Assembly: GCF_007565055.1 (NCBI RefSeq)
Contig: NC_044559.1
Span: 41,782,546-41,846,545, forward strand
Length of the DNA stretch: 64,000 bases
Direction: 5' to 3'
DNA from: Rhinopithecus roxellana
Lineage: Eukaryota; Chordata; Mammalia; Primates; Cercopithecidae
Shown here: in pieces, positions 43,908-54,617 of the stretch
Layout of the letters: each line of letters opens with the position of its first letter
Position numbering within the stretch: the stretch's first letter is position 1
Made by a program: the position numbers and the translations under genes
The notes under the pieces: model-generated
Seen by the model: the letters and a program-made list of their open reading frames with translations, nothing else
Database searches by the model: none
Told to the model about the DNA's origin: nothing

Positions 43908-44255
43908 TTTTGACTGAGTTGAGTCGCTGTTTGACCTCCTGGATCAAGCAGGACTGGCCTCTACATTTCTTAAAAATGCATGGAAGTAGGAATTTCCCTA
44001 TCTACATCAGGTTGTTGAGCTAGGTTTTTGGCTGTGTTGAGCCACTGCTTATCTTTCCAGGTCAAGCCACTCTAGGCCCTTTGCTTCTCTGAAATCCATG
44101 AAGGTGGGAATCTCCCTACCTAGATGGGGTCATTGGAGTGGGTTATGAGGCTGAGTGGGAAAACTAGTAGAGTAGGGGCTCAAGCAGGACTACGCTTCCC
44201 ACCATCCTTCTGAAGGCAAGTAGCTCAGCTTGGTAGGGTGCACTGTGAGGTGGCC
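43908..44255 (-). repeat. About 118-bp tandem units in the L1M 5' UTR
   Basis: Three imperfect copies start at about 43908, 44026 and 44143 (plus-strand starts 'ttttgactgagttgag', 'tttttggctgtgttgag', 'ttatgaggctgag'). They share the middle phrases 'gatcaagcaggact' / 'gtcaagccactcta' / 'ctcaagcaggact' and 'aatttccctatctac' / 'aatctccctacctag'. A partial fourth precedes them. In L1 such units can act as promoter monomers; function here is not implied. Confidence 0.65.
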
Positions 44256-44647
44256 TGATACCTTTTATCAAGTGCTACATCTGGCAGAAACACAGAGGTA
44301 CCACCAAGATCCATGTGCTGGTCACTTTCTTTGTTTCTACCTGACCCACGAGTAATCAAGCCGTGCTATTTCCCCTAGTGTTTCCCAGGAGGTGAGAGGA
44401 GAGTGGGCTTCCTGGGAAGTGCCTCAGAATTCTAGGGAAGCTAGATGACTGCCTCTATTTCTCCTTTCCCCGTGTAGAAATTGTGAGCCCAGGGAAATTC
44501 TCTTCATCTGGCATTGTGCTGACTTTAGGGAGGGGGCAGGAGTGGCATGGTCATAGTGAACTCACCCTTCTAATTTGAATTTGCTCAATTCTGCCAATGA
44601 TGTGGATGTCACAGGCTTTTGTCCAGATTGAGGTTGAGGTTTTCAAC

Positions 44648-44849
44648 AGGAAGAGGAAATAGAATAAAATGTATTCTAAGAGGATGAATGATGTGATGCT
44701 AACTCCTTCCTGATGTTGGTTTACTATTGCAGTTGTCAATCTAGATGCCTTGGTCAGAAGGATCTTTATGGAATTTAAACATGTCCTCTGTTCTCAGAAC
44801 TGAGATAACCAGTTTTACATCTTCTATTTCATAAGGAAAGTGGAAGAGG
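44648..44849 (+). repeat. Inverted repeat D, left arm (in the L1M 5' UTR)
   Basis: 202 bp matching the reverse complement of 45575-45776, which is also 202 bp, about 85-90% by eye. Landmarks are 'gatgctaactccttc', 'ttggtttactattgcagttg', 'ggtcagaaggatctttatg' and 'ttttacatcttctatttca'. Confidence 0.9.
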
Positions 44850-44978
44850 TTTGTTGAAGTTTTGAAAAGGATATTCTCATCTGTGGATAGTTGCTAGTAG
44901 AACTTTCTGTGGAGGAGAAGAGTGGAGCCCGATAATTCCCATTCTGCCATCATGCTAATATCATTCCCAAAGTACTGA

Positions 44979-45278
44979 TTTTTTTTTTTTTTTTTTTAAG
45001 ACAGAGTCTTGCTCTGTCACCCAGGCTGTAGTGCAGTGGTATGACCTTGGCTCGCTGCAACCTTCACCTCCCTGCTTCAAGTGATTCTCCTGCCTCAGCT
45101 TCCTAAGTAGCTGGGATTATAGATGCCTGCTACCACACCTGGCAAATCTTTTTTTTTAAGTAGAGGCAGGGTTTCACCATGTTGGTCAGGCTGGTCTCGA
45201 ACTCCTGACCTCAAGTGATCCGCCTGCCTCGGCCTCCCAAAGTGCTGGGATTACAAGCGTGAGCCACTGTGCCCAGTG
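44979..45278 (-). mobile_element. AluS, antisense, with 12-bp target duplication
   Basis: A T-run and then a full antisense Alu to 'gagccactgtgcccagtg'. The target duplication ccaaagtactga / ccaaagtgctga lies at 44967-44978 and 45279-45290 (11/12). It lies in the spacer of inverted repeat D. Confidence 0.93.
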
Positions 45279-45574
45279 CCAAAGTGCTGAATATTTTTAC
45301 TGGCATCACCTTCTGAAGGTAAGGGTTCTCTGGTCATTTCTGTGCAGCAATTTTCTGCTTTAGCGGATTGAAGAAGAAATTTTGATACACATATATCTCT
45401 GCATTTTAATATCAGAGCTTATATCCTATTCAATTCCTACTTCAAAATGTATTTTCTTCAAGCAGATCCTGCCAAAATGTGTTACATTAATTTATCTTTC
45501 AGGACGGAGGTGTTGCTAACAGAGCAATTATATATTTGCCTAGACTAAACATTCATTTCATTTCCATCAGGAGT

Positions 45575-45776
45575 CTCTTCCACTTTGCTTGTGAAATAGA
45601 AGATGTAAAATTGGTCATCTCAGTTCCAAGAACAGAGGATGTGTCTAAATTACATAAAGATCCTTCTGACCATGGCATCTAGACTGACAACTGCAACAGT
45701 AAACCAACCAGGAGAAGGAGTTAGCATCAGATGATTCATTGTCTCAGAGTAATCTTTTATTCTATTTCCTCTTCCT
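45575..45776 (-). repeat. Inverted repeat D, right arm
   Basis: A mirror copy of 44648-44849, i.e. an isolated piece of L1M 5' UTR in the opposite orientation with no L1 body or 3' end on either side. An ordinary L1 insertion keeps its 3' end, so a local inverted duplication explains it better. Confidence 0.88.
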
Positions 45777-46795
45777 ATTATAACTTTCTCATGAAAATGA
45801 GTTTACTGAATCTTAACGTTAAATGTGCACTCCTTCTAATTATATGGGATTTTCATGACAAAAAAAAATAACAAAATGAAACATAAGTCAAGTATATACT
45901 CTTGTTTCTTAAAATAATAAGGACAGAAAATAGTATACGTTGATTCAGTTTTTGAGACCTTTTGAATTACAAACAGAATCATCAATAGAAAAATTTACAT
46001 AAATAGTAAAAAAAAAATGAGTTGGGGGAAACAACATAAAATCTCCATTCCATACTTGTCATACAGTTGGCGAATTGTTCCGTAAGAGTAACAAAATTAA
46101 ACTCAGGAAAGTAGTTGGCAGTCAATATTTCTCTGACCCCTGCAAGTTGTGACTATAATAAAACAAAATTTGACCTTTTGTGATGCTTAAAGATATTGAA
46201 TACAAACTGAATATCATTTGTCTTTCTCAAGTGATGACACTTCTCAAATATTTAAGCCCAGAGGGCATTTAGATGATATTTTAGTCAGGAATTTAACTAC
46301 ATACTCATATGTAAACTAAAATTGTGAAGAAGCCAAACGCATACGTCTTCTACCCACTTTCTAAGTCTAGGGCAGCCTAAGCTGGAATTGGAGGACATTT
46401 TAAATTGGGTGAGGTTCTGGAATATTTGTATTGGAAGAAGTTCAACTTTTTATTACCTGTTGGTGATCAGAAAAGCTGTGGGTCCTTTCCAAGCTACAGT
46501 GCCATCCACAAAGTGGGAAAAAATGAATCCTACCACAGTACTCAGAGGTAGTAAGTAGACTAAAGAATAAAGTTGCTTTTGGCTTGCTTTTAACCAAGTC
46601 TGGCTTATTAAATTAATTCGCTACATAGGCAAATTACTTAACACAAGAGTCAGGCATATATTTAATGATCAATAAAGTTTAGTGATTGTCATGAACACAA
46701 TATAGTGTGTATCTCAGTAGCTCTCTAGGTGGTTTTTGTTTGATTGATTGGTTTAGTTTTCATTTTATATTGTTTTCTATAACTGTGGGTTCTGG
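45777..46795. other. No recognised feature
   Basis: AT-rich unique-looking sequence. No repeat or gene identified. Confidence 0.45.
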
Positions 46796-47200
46796 GGAAG
46801 GAGGCACAGTTCATACTCTTATTAGTCAGGACAATGCTCAGGTATGTTGCTGTAACAAATGGTATCAGTGGCTTAAGCCAATTTCATTTCTCACTCATGT
46901 CTGCCAAGTGTGTGTTGGTAGGAAGTGTAAAGGCTCCCCTGAGTTTCTCAGAGACTCATGTTGACAGAGGCTCCACCACCTTGTGACACTGCCAGCTGAC
47001 AATGGCTTCTAGGGTCTCTGAGAAAGGACAAATAAGGCGCTGGATATCTCACCGTCTTAGGTGCCTCGAGCCAGAGAAGACACCTGCAACTTCTCATCAC
47101 AGCCCATTGGCTGGAAGCAGTCACTTGACTTGGCATATCCTTTTCATGTGCCCAGGAAGGAGAGAAGAATCAGGTGGAAGCAAACCCTAGAAGATTCACA
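46796..47200 (-). mobile_element. Possible diverged LTR or DNA-element fragment
   Basis: 'gtatgttgctgtaacaaatg' followed by 'gtggcttaagccaatttc' and 'ctcactcatg' resembles the antisense MLT1 3' part (ctgctgtaacaaa..gtggcttaaacaacagaaatt). The following 250 bp do not clearly continue the match. Confidence 0.35.
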
Positions 47201-48878
47201 TGCAGTGTAATCTCCCAATGAAAAGATTCCCCCAATTTTTCCAGTGTTGTATCTTATGAGATTGGAATCCCTTCAATAGCAAATATTTCTTTTGTTTCTT
47301 CCAAGAGAACTATTTGACTTATATGACTGTTTAGGAAAGGAAGGGATCTCCTTCTACTAATTGACATGGCTTAATTCTGTGGATCTGGGATAAAGCTCAG
47401 GCATTTAAACATCTCATCAGGAAGGTGTTGGCTGGATACTCCATTTAAAGGATGTCTTCCCCATAAGCCCCGCACTGTTGATCTCTTTCTTAGCAACCAA
47501 TTTGCTTCTTTCATAGCAACATCACAATGTGTGACGATTTTACTTCATTAGAATTTTAAGTTTTGACTATTTTCCTCATGACACTGAAGGTTCTAAGAGG
47601 TTAGCAATGATGTCTGCCTTGGTTACTCTTTTGCTCTTAGCTCCTTAAACTATGCCTATCAGGTAGAAGGAATCAATATGTTATTTGCTCAATGGATGAA
47701 TAAGTAAATGACTTTTTTAAAACAAGCTTTCCAGGTAATTCTGATGCAATGTGTCCATTGGCCACACTTTGATAAATACTACAGTATATTTGCTTTTCCC
47801 TTTTGGAAATCAATAATCCTCAAGTTAATTAAATTTTATTTGATTTGATTCAATCCACATTTACAGCAGCATCAGAGGGCAGGGGCTACTACTCTGTCAA
47901 CCTCCTAAAAAGAGAGGATCTAGCCTCTCTCCCTGACCCCAATGCACTCACTCAAGCAATAGTCACGGCTTAAGCACCTATACTCCAACTCATGCACCAG
48001 CATGACTACTGTAAATACTTGTGATTTGTGGCAACTTGGCATCATTCTCCTTTCCTAACAGTGGCACGGAGTTTTGGGGATAGGAAGGCTGCTGTCTCCA
48101 CACCTGTACGATCTACTTTGAAGGGACCATGAAGGCACCATTTCTGTAACCTCAGTGCAGCCTCTTCATCCAAACGGGCCACTTGGACTCCCTTCCCTTC
48201 CCTAGGCCTCTACATCTTGAGCTGAGTAATACGAGGACAGAAAGAACCAGCCGAGACCCTCCATTCCAGCACTGGTGTCCAGCTGAGATGGCAGAGGAGT
48301 TCATCCTGCCTTGTCACCAAGACTTCCCTGCTTCATACCTTGTCCCTGTGCTTTTTACTAAACCCAGACTTCCATCTTTCATCCATTCTGCCTCTCTCTT
48401 TCTCTCTGGCAGGGGTTTCTAGCTAGCCACTCAGTATCCTTCTGCCTCAGTCACCACCCTGTTTTAATTGGGAGTAACAATATGCTTCCCAAAAGTGACA
48501 CTTCCCTACTTCACCTGCCACATGCCACAGTTCTAACTGATGGGACATAAGCCAGAGTTATTGAGTATATATTCTAATCAAGTTTCTTGAAAGGGGAGAC
48601 CTGCCTCTCTTGAGTATTTGCTACTCAGCCTAATTAAGGAAGGGTCCCTGGGTGAGGACAGATGCTATTCCTCCCTCCTAGCCATGGCTGCGTAGGCATG
48701 TTCCATCATGAGAAATGGATTTGAAAATATTAATTTATGCAACAGATAATCTGATTCATTACATTACAAAGTTGTTTCATTTTACCCAAAATACTACTCA
48801 TTTGGTTTCTTTAAATATCGTGTATCCCTCCCTAACTCAGTTACATTTAAAATAAAATTTCAAATACTTTTTATTTCA
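47201..48878. other. Mostly no recognised feature; one L2 end
   Basis: An L2-like 3' end is seen at 47575-47705 ('ctaagaggttagcaatgatg', 'ttgctcaatggatgaataag'). Elsewhere there is nothing I can name. The frame at 48183-48422 has no domain. Confidence 0.4.
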
Positions 48879-48879
48879 G

Positions 48880-49112
48880 TGCTACATAGTGATTAAGAAC
48901 TCAGCTGTGGACACAGGCAGAGCTGGATTTGAATTTTATATCTGCTATTTTCCCCAGGCAAATAATACAGCCATACTGAGCTTCAGGATCCTTATTGAGA
49001 AAATGGGAACAAAAATGTCATCACTTTAGGAGGCCCTAGGAAGGATGAAATGAGATAATGCTCATAAAATGGGAAATAATGCTAGCCATCATAATCAGTA
49101 TTATTGATCACA
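48880..49112 (+). repeat. MIR SINE
   Basis: Sense MIR: 'gctacatagtgattaagaac', 'gcagagctggatttgaattt', 'ttgagaaaatgggaaca', 'aggatgaaatgagataatgc'. Confidence 0.8.
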
Positions 49113-50750
49113 AAATGCAAACTCCTCTACATTGATCCAGCCTGATGTATGCACTGAGAGATTCTCTGGAGAGAATCCAGAACAAGGATTCCATTCCTTG
49201 TTGTGCACCAGCAAGGACAGTATTAATGGTGATGTTCAAGTTCCTATATGTATTTTCAGAATCAGACTTGAGAAATAAAGACATTTACCGCTATTGCTTT
49301 CAAATCTTTAATTCTGACTGCTCTAAAATTCTGCAAACATCTTTGTCAATAGAACTTCCTATTAACAGTATTATAACAGTATTATAGTCCCGGGGAGAAG
49401 TAGGTTCATTATTATTTTTTACACTGAAATACAAATACAATAAAATGTATCAACTCTAGGTACATCAGTTCAATGAGTTTTGACAATTGCATAAATCTGT
49501 GTAACCACAGTCCAAAAAAGATATAGGACATTTCTATCATCCTAGAGAATTCTATCATGCCTCTTTCCAGTTAATTTTTCTCCCGAAGTCAACAGATTTC
49601 TGATTTGTATTTTTATTTATTTGTTTTGACTGTTCTAGAACTTCATATAATATGCACTCTTTTATTGTCTGAATTCTTTCCTGCAACACGTTTGAGGTTT
49701 ACTCATGTTGTAGTTGTATGTGTCAGCAGTTCATTTGTGTTGTTGTTGTTGTTATGGCTGAGTTGTGTCCAGTTGTAGGGGATATGAAACAATTTGTTTA
49801 TTGATTCTCCTATTAGTGGACATTTGAATTATTTCTGCACTTTGACTATTATGAATGTATTTGTACAAGTCTCACTGTGTTCAAATATATTCATTCATTT
49901 CTCTTTAATAAATACCCAAGAGGAAAGTTTTGAGTAATAACATAGATGTATATTGAACCATATTAAGAAACATCCAAATCGTTATACAAAGCACACATAC
50001 TGTTTTATATTTCCACCAGGAATGTGTGTTCCAGTTGCTTCCTTGGTCTTGACAGCCTTAGCTTTTTCCCAAGACATTCTAGTGGGCCAAGATATTCTTA
50101 TCTAGTGGGTCAGGATATCTTATCCTTTTGGATTAATCAAATATTTTTATTATTTCACTTTATCTCTTATACTGACTTATTAGCTATACCTCTTTGTAGA
50201 TTTTTTTCAATGTGCATCTGTAACTTAGTACAGTCTATCTTCAAATGATAATATACAAATTCACAATGTAAGAACTTTATAAGGCTATCATTTCACTTAT
50301 TCCTTCTTGCATTATGTGTCCCTCTTGCCATACACTTTATTTCCACATGCGATCACTGCCACAATACATTGTTATTATTTTGCTTTGATGGTCTTTTTTA
50401 AAAATAAATATGTATGTCTGGGTATGTATCTTAAAATTTTTAAAAAGTTTAAAAAATAAATATCAGATGTTTATCCTCTCTGAAGCTCTCTTCATTTCTA
50501 TATGCTGACAGGAGCTTCTATGTGTATCAGTTCCTATCAAGCTGAAGAAATTCTTTTTAGCATTTCTGTAGTTTAGGTTTGTTGGAGACCTCTCAGTCTT
50601 TATTTGTTTGAAAATGCGTTTATTTCATCATCATTTTTGACAAATAGTTTTGCTGGATAAGAATTCTTATCCTTATATAGGGACAATTTTGCTTTGTTAT
50701 TTTGTTTTCCTTTGCTTCTTAAAACCATGACTTTAAAGACCTTATTCTGG

Positions 50751-51047
50751 CCGGGCGCGGTGGCTCAAGCCTGTAATCCCAGCACTTTGGGAAGCCGAGA
50801 CGGGTGGATCATGAGGTCAGGAGATCGAGACCATCCTGGCTAACCCGGTGAAACCCTGTCTCTACTAAAAAATACAAAAATCTAGCCGGGCGAGGTGGCG
50901 GGCGCCTGTAGTCCCAGCTACTCGGGAGGCTAAGGCAGGAGAATGACGTAAACCCGGGAGGCAGAGCTTGCAGTGAGCTGAGATCCGGCCACTGCACTCC
51001 AGCCTGGGTGACACAATGAGACTCTGTCTCAAAAAAAAAAAAAAAAA
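50751..51047 (+). mobile_element. Young AluY of Old World monkey type (AluYRa-like)
   Basis: Full-length, close to consensus, with a perfect 15-bp target duplication aaagaccttattctg at 50736-50750 and 51048-51062. It has 'ggctcaagcctgtaatccc', 'gaagccgagacgggtggatc', 'ctagccgggcgaggtggcgg' and 'ctgagatccggccactgca'. From memory of macaque and baboon sequence, these bases mark the cercopithecid AluY radiation and not human AluY. It interrupts the old L1M. Confidence 0.9.
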
Positions 51048-51317
51048 AAAGACCTTATTCTGTGTTCTGACCTCCACTATTTGGAATGAAAAAGCAGAAA
51101 CAACACAGCTTCCATTTGTATTGTTGTTCCCCTGTATGTAATGCTCCTTCTTTTTTTTTTTCTAGCAGCTTTTAACTTTCTTTTCAACTTACTTTTTAGA
51201 AGTTCGATCACAGTATGCCTAGGTGTAGTTTGCTTTGTATTTATTTATCTTTCTTGAGTTGGTAAGCTTTTTAAATTAATTGGCTCATACCTTCCATCAA
51301 TTTTGGAAAATTATCAG

Positions 51318-51347
51318 TTGTCTATTTATCTATCTATCATCCATCCA

Positions 51348-51383
<36 letters not shown>

Positions 51384-51402
51384 TCTGTCATCTACCTATC
51401 TA
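51318..51402. repeat. TCTA/TCTG/TCCA tetranucleotide microsatellite
   Basis: About 85 bp of (tcta)n, (tcca)n, (tctg)n and (tcta)n blocks. The frame 51303-51506 over it is a low-complexity artefact. Likely length-variable. Confidence 0.95.
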
Positions 51403-51790
51403 CACAATTTTCTGGCCTATTCTCTCTCTCTCTTTCTGATCCTACCGTGAGATCTTTGTTGGACTATTTAATGTTATTCCACAGACACTGGATGCTCCCT
51501 TTCTAGTGTTTTATTTTTCCTCTCCTTTTCTCTTTGTGTTTCATTTTAGACCATATCTATGGACCTATCTTGAGTTTCACTAAATCTTCTGATGTGCTCA
51601 CTACCGTCAAACCTATTGACTGAATTTATCATTTCTGATAAGAGTATTTTTTTTCCTTTCTAGTATTTCCATTTTAAAAATAGTTTTCATCTCTCTCTTC
51701 ATATTTAGAGGAAAAGGTAAACACCTGAGTGAACCGATGGAGGTTTACATATTTGTCATTGTTATTTTGTTTTATTAATTAACTAATTAT

Positions 51791-51916
51791 ATTTTTTCTG
51801 AGATTGAGTCTCACTCTGTCGCCAGGCTGGTCTCCAACTCCTGGCTTGAAGTGATCTCCCCACCTCAGCCTCCCAAAGTGCTAGGATTACAGGCATCAGC
51901 TACTGTGCCTGGCCAG
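51791..51916 (-). mobile_element. Internally deleted Alu, antisense
   Basis: 'gagtctcactctgtcgcc' joins directly to 'aggctggtctccaactcctg' and runs to 'tactgtgcctggcc'. The middle of the Alu (right monomer body and linker) is missing. Confidence 0.75.
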
Positions 51917-52177
51917 TTATTTTAAAGTCTTTTCCTGAGAATCCCAACATCTAGGTCATCTCTGTGTTTACTCTGTTTCCCCACTGACCATAAGTCATAT
52001 TTCCTTGTGTGTGTGTGTATGTTTCTCTTAACTTTTTATTGGGTGCTGAATGTTTTTGTAGAAGAACAATAGAGAATGAAGTAAAGGATATTCACCCACA
52101 GTTTCAACCTTTCTCTCTTTTCATGTTGCTTCCTCTCTGCCTAGAAATACATTACTCTCTTGTTCCAAATAAATCTC

Positions 52178-52496
52178 CCTCTCTCTCTCTCTTTTTTTTT
52201 TTTTTTTTTTTTTTGAGACAGAGTCTCACTCTGTCACCCAGGCTGGAGTGCAGTGGTGCAATCTCAACTCACTGCAGCCTCTGCCTCCTGGGTTCAAGCG
52301 ATTCTCCTGCCTCAACCTCCCGAGTAGCTGGGATTACAGGCACGCACCACCACACCTGGCTAATTTTTGTATTTTTAGTAGAGATGGGGTTTTGCCATGT
52401 TGGCCAGGCTGGTCTCAAACTCTTGACCTCAGGTGATCCACCTGCCTTGGCCTCCCAAAGTGCTGGGATTACAGATATGACCTACCACGCCCAGTC
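52178..52496 (-). mobile_element. AluS, antisense, with 13-bp target duplication
   Basis: (ct)n and a long T-run, then a full antisense Alu. The target duplication ccaaataaatctc lies at 52165-52177 and 52497-52509, a perfect match. Confidence 0.95.
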
Positions 52497-52509
52497 CCAA
52501 ATAAATCTC

Positions 52510-53146
52510 TTGAACTATTATCTGCTGTAGTTACTGTCCAATCTGTCTCTTTCACCTCCCCAAAGAGGAGTCTTCTTCAGCCTCCGCCTGCTCCTCAGCA
52601 CACGACAGTCTGACTTCTGCCCCTACCAGATCAGGTCTCCGTAACAGGTGGCTCTAGAGACTACCCCACAAGACGAGGTCTTGTCCCTGCCGGAGACTTC
52701 GGAAGACCAATTTCCATTGAGCAGCCACCCTTTTGCCCTGCCAAGCCCAAGCACAGGAGATAGACAGGAATAATACCAAGGGTATCTTGGGCCATATGTT
52801 TCCTCATAAAAAGGCCAGATAGCCTGGAATGGGAGGAAGCCCCACTGCTCCAGCAGCTCAGATGCTTGTGAGGAGGGCTGGACCTGTTGATAACTTGAAG
52901 AGGGAACTCTGGTCTGTGCTTTGCTTACACGTAGGTGGCCTTCCCTCTCTGTCTCTCCCTGAAAAGAACATGGGCCTATTCCAGGAGGCTGGCATGGTCC
53001 CTGTGGGATCAGCTGGAGGGAGGACAAGACCTACTCTCCTGCTTGGGGCTCATGTCCACCTCACTACAGCCGCTAGTGCTTGTACTTTCCACTTGCTGTG
53101 TACAAAGGCTGGATGCAAATATGAAATGTTGAGAGTAAATATATAA
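52510..53146. other. GC-richer unassigned block
   Basis: Possibly part of an L1M 5' UTR in antisense, since it continues beyond an antisense L1M and has similar base composition; I found no decisive landmark. Overlapping frames (minus 52623-53027, plus 52829-53146) lack domains. Confidence 0.3.
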
Positions 53147-53147
53147 A

Positions 53148-53272
53148 GTTGGTCAGTCACAGTGGCTCATGCCTGTAGTCCCAGCACTGTGGGAGGCCAA
53201 GGCAGGAGAACTGCTTGAGGCCAGGAGTTCGAGACCAGCCTGGGTAATAGAGTGAGACCCTGTCTATATCTT
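53148..53272 (+). mobile_element. Free left Alu monomer-like copy (FLAM/AluJ half)
   Basis: About 125 bp, 'ttggtcagtcacagtggctc' to 'gagtgagaccctgtctatat', containing only the left monomer, directly followed by a (gata)n tract at the tail position. Confidence 0.75.
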
Positions 53273-53275
53273 AAA

Positions 53276-53318
<43 letters not shown>
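53276..53318. repeat. (GATA)n microsatellite
   Basis: About ten units of gata, seeded at the tail of the Alu monomer. Likely length-variable. Confidence 0.97.
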
Positions 53319-53321
<3 letters not shown>

Positions 53322-53443
53322 TAAAAATTATATAGGGAGAGATAGATGATATAAAATTAGATACACATGTATAATTTTTTAAATTAGGCAAAAATGTTAG
53401 AAAGATAAAATGGTAAGTGAAATTATATAATGAAATTAACCAG

Positions 53444-53729
53444 GCCAGGCGCAGTGGCTCACACCTGTAATCCCAGCACTTTGGGAGGCCAAGGCGGGCA
53501 GATCACTTGAGGTCAGGAGTTCAAGAACAGCCTGGCCAACATGGTGAAACCCCATTCCAACTAAAAATACAAAAAAAAAGATTAGCCAGGCTTGGTGGTG
53601 AGTGCCGGTAATCCCAGCTACTCGGGAGGCTGAGGCAGGAGAATTGATTGAACCTGGAAGAGGGAGGTTGCAATGAGTCAAGATCATGGTGCTGCACTCC
53701 AGGCTGGATGGCAAAGCAAGACTTCGTCT

Positions 53730-53774
<45 letters not shown>
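53444..53774 (+). mobile_element. AluS with very long A-tail
   Basis: 'ggccaggcgcagtggctcac' to 'gacttcgtctc', then an A-run of about 44 (53731-53774). Minus frames with long Phe runs are translations of the tail. Confidence 0.93.
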
Positions 53775-53776
<2 letters not shown>

Positions 53777-54312
53777 ATTGAATCATATGACAAAATAAAA
53801 TAAAAGTTAAGGCTAAGATGACCAAATGGTGGAAAAATTGAAACTACTTTTTATGTTGAACACTATGGGATGGGCTCAATACAAGTTCATTGACTATTCG
53901 TTCACAAGCCCAGGCCCATGAGAACTCGCATTTCCTCTACTGACTCTGACTTGACCTAATTCAGAATTCATGTCCTACAAACTTCTAGGCTGGTGGGAAA
54001 GGTGATCTTGGTTATTTTGAAGACTCAACCCACTCTGCCTCCAGGTCCTGACAAGGCTCTGGGACTATTTTCAGTGCCACAGACGGTGGGAAGGGGAGTA
54101 AGGTGGGAGGGGTAGTCATTATAATTTTCTTTTTACAGTGGCCCCCTTCAGCTGTGGGGCTCTCAACTGATGCTGGGCTACTGTGGGATAAGGGTCTGTT
54201 TGTTGAAGCTGGGAGCCCGGTCCTTGGATCCTGCCTATGTGGACACCGTCAGATCATTCCCCTCAGCTCCAGCTGCCCCCGTGGGCCCTGCTTTTACAGG
54301 ACCCAGAGATTT
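53775..54312. other. Unassigned
   Basis: 'tcctgcctatgtggacaccg' and the neighbouring GC-rich sequence could be old L1M 5' UTR; not established. No gene seen. Confidence 0.3.
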
Positions 54313-54617
54313 CTTCCTTTCTTTCTTTTTCATGGACAAGGCCTTGCTCCATCACCTAGACTAGAGTGCAGTGATGTGATCACAGCTCACTGTAGCCTCA
54401 AAACCTCCTGGGGTTAAATGATCCTCCCACCTCAGCCTCCCAAGTAGCTAAGACTAAAGGCACACCGCACCATGCCTGGCCAATTTTTAAATTATCTGTA
54501 GAGACAGGGTCTCACTATGTTACCTAGACTGTTCTCAAATTCCTAGGGTCAAGTGATCCTCCTACCTTGGCCTCCCAAAGCAGTGTGATTGCAGGAGTGA
54601 GCCACGGCACTTGACTG
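54313..54617 (-). mobile_element. AluJ, antisense
   Basis: Diverged Alu 'caaggccttgctccatcacc' to 'gtgagccacggcacttgac', with the J-type 'tagcctcaaaacctcctggg'. Confidence 0.88.

Larger units (their letters stand above)
37289..44957 (-). mobile_element. Nearly complete L1M (L1MA/L1MB grade), antisense, with nested insertions
   Basis: Read on the minus strand: 5' UTR (about 44957-43400), ORF1 remnants (about 43350-41900), ORF2 (about 41700-37289, 3' end missing). The minus frames support it: 42968-43243 is ORF1 coiled coil, 40769-40963 is the endonuclease end (LTDIYRTFYP..IDYRLGHKTSLNKFKKIEII), 39033-39260 is reverse transcriptase, and 37875-38111 is ORF2 C-terminal (ATEWEKVFANYSLDKKLI). It carries an L1 3' end (37516-37880), a MER2 (39459-39794), a Tigger MITE (41097-41288) and an AluJ (42478-42778). 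It is thoroughly decayed. Confidence 0.88.
49410..52185 (-). mobile_element. Old L1M (L1M4/L1M5 grade), antisense, interrupted
   Basis: The 3' part is at 49410-50240 ('gtaaccacagtccaaaaaag', 'tggctgagttgtgtccagtt', 'ctttaataaatacccaagag', 'gttatacaaagcacacatac'). ORF1-side sequence follows at 50480-51780 ('gcctaggtgtagtttgcttt', 'ccatcaattttggaaaatta'), and a 5' part at 51920-52180 ('attgggtgctgaatgttttt'). Insertions are an AluY (50751-51047), a tetranucleotide tract (51318-51402) and a deleted Alu (51791-51916). No frame is intact. Confidence 0.7.

Noticed and set aside
51303..51402. Tetranucleotide array considered as a CRISPR-like or satellite array
   Set aside because: Units are 4 bp with interruptions typical of a microsatellite; no spacers.
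52009..52530. 173-codon open frame
   Set aside because: Most of it is translated antisense Alu plus the poly-T tract; Alu-derived frames of this type recur at 13536, 26121, 42416 and 53436.
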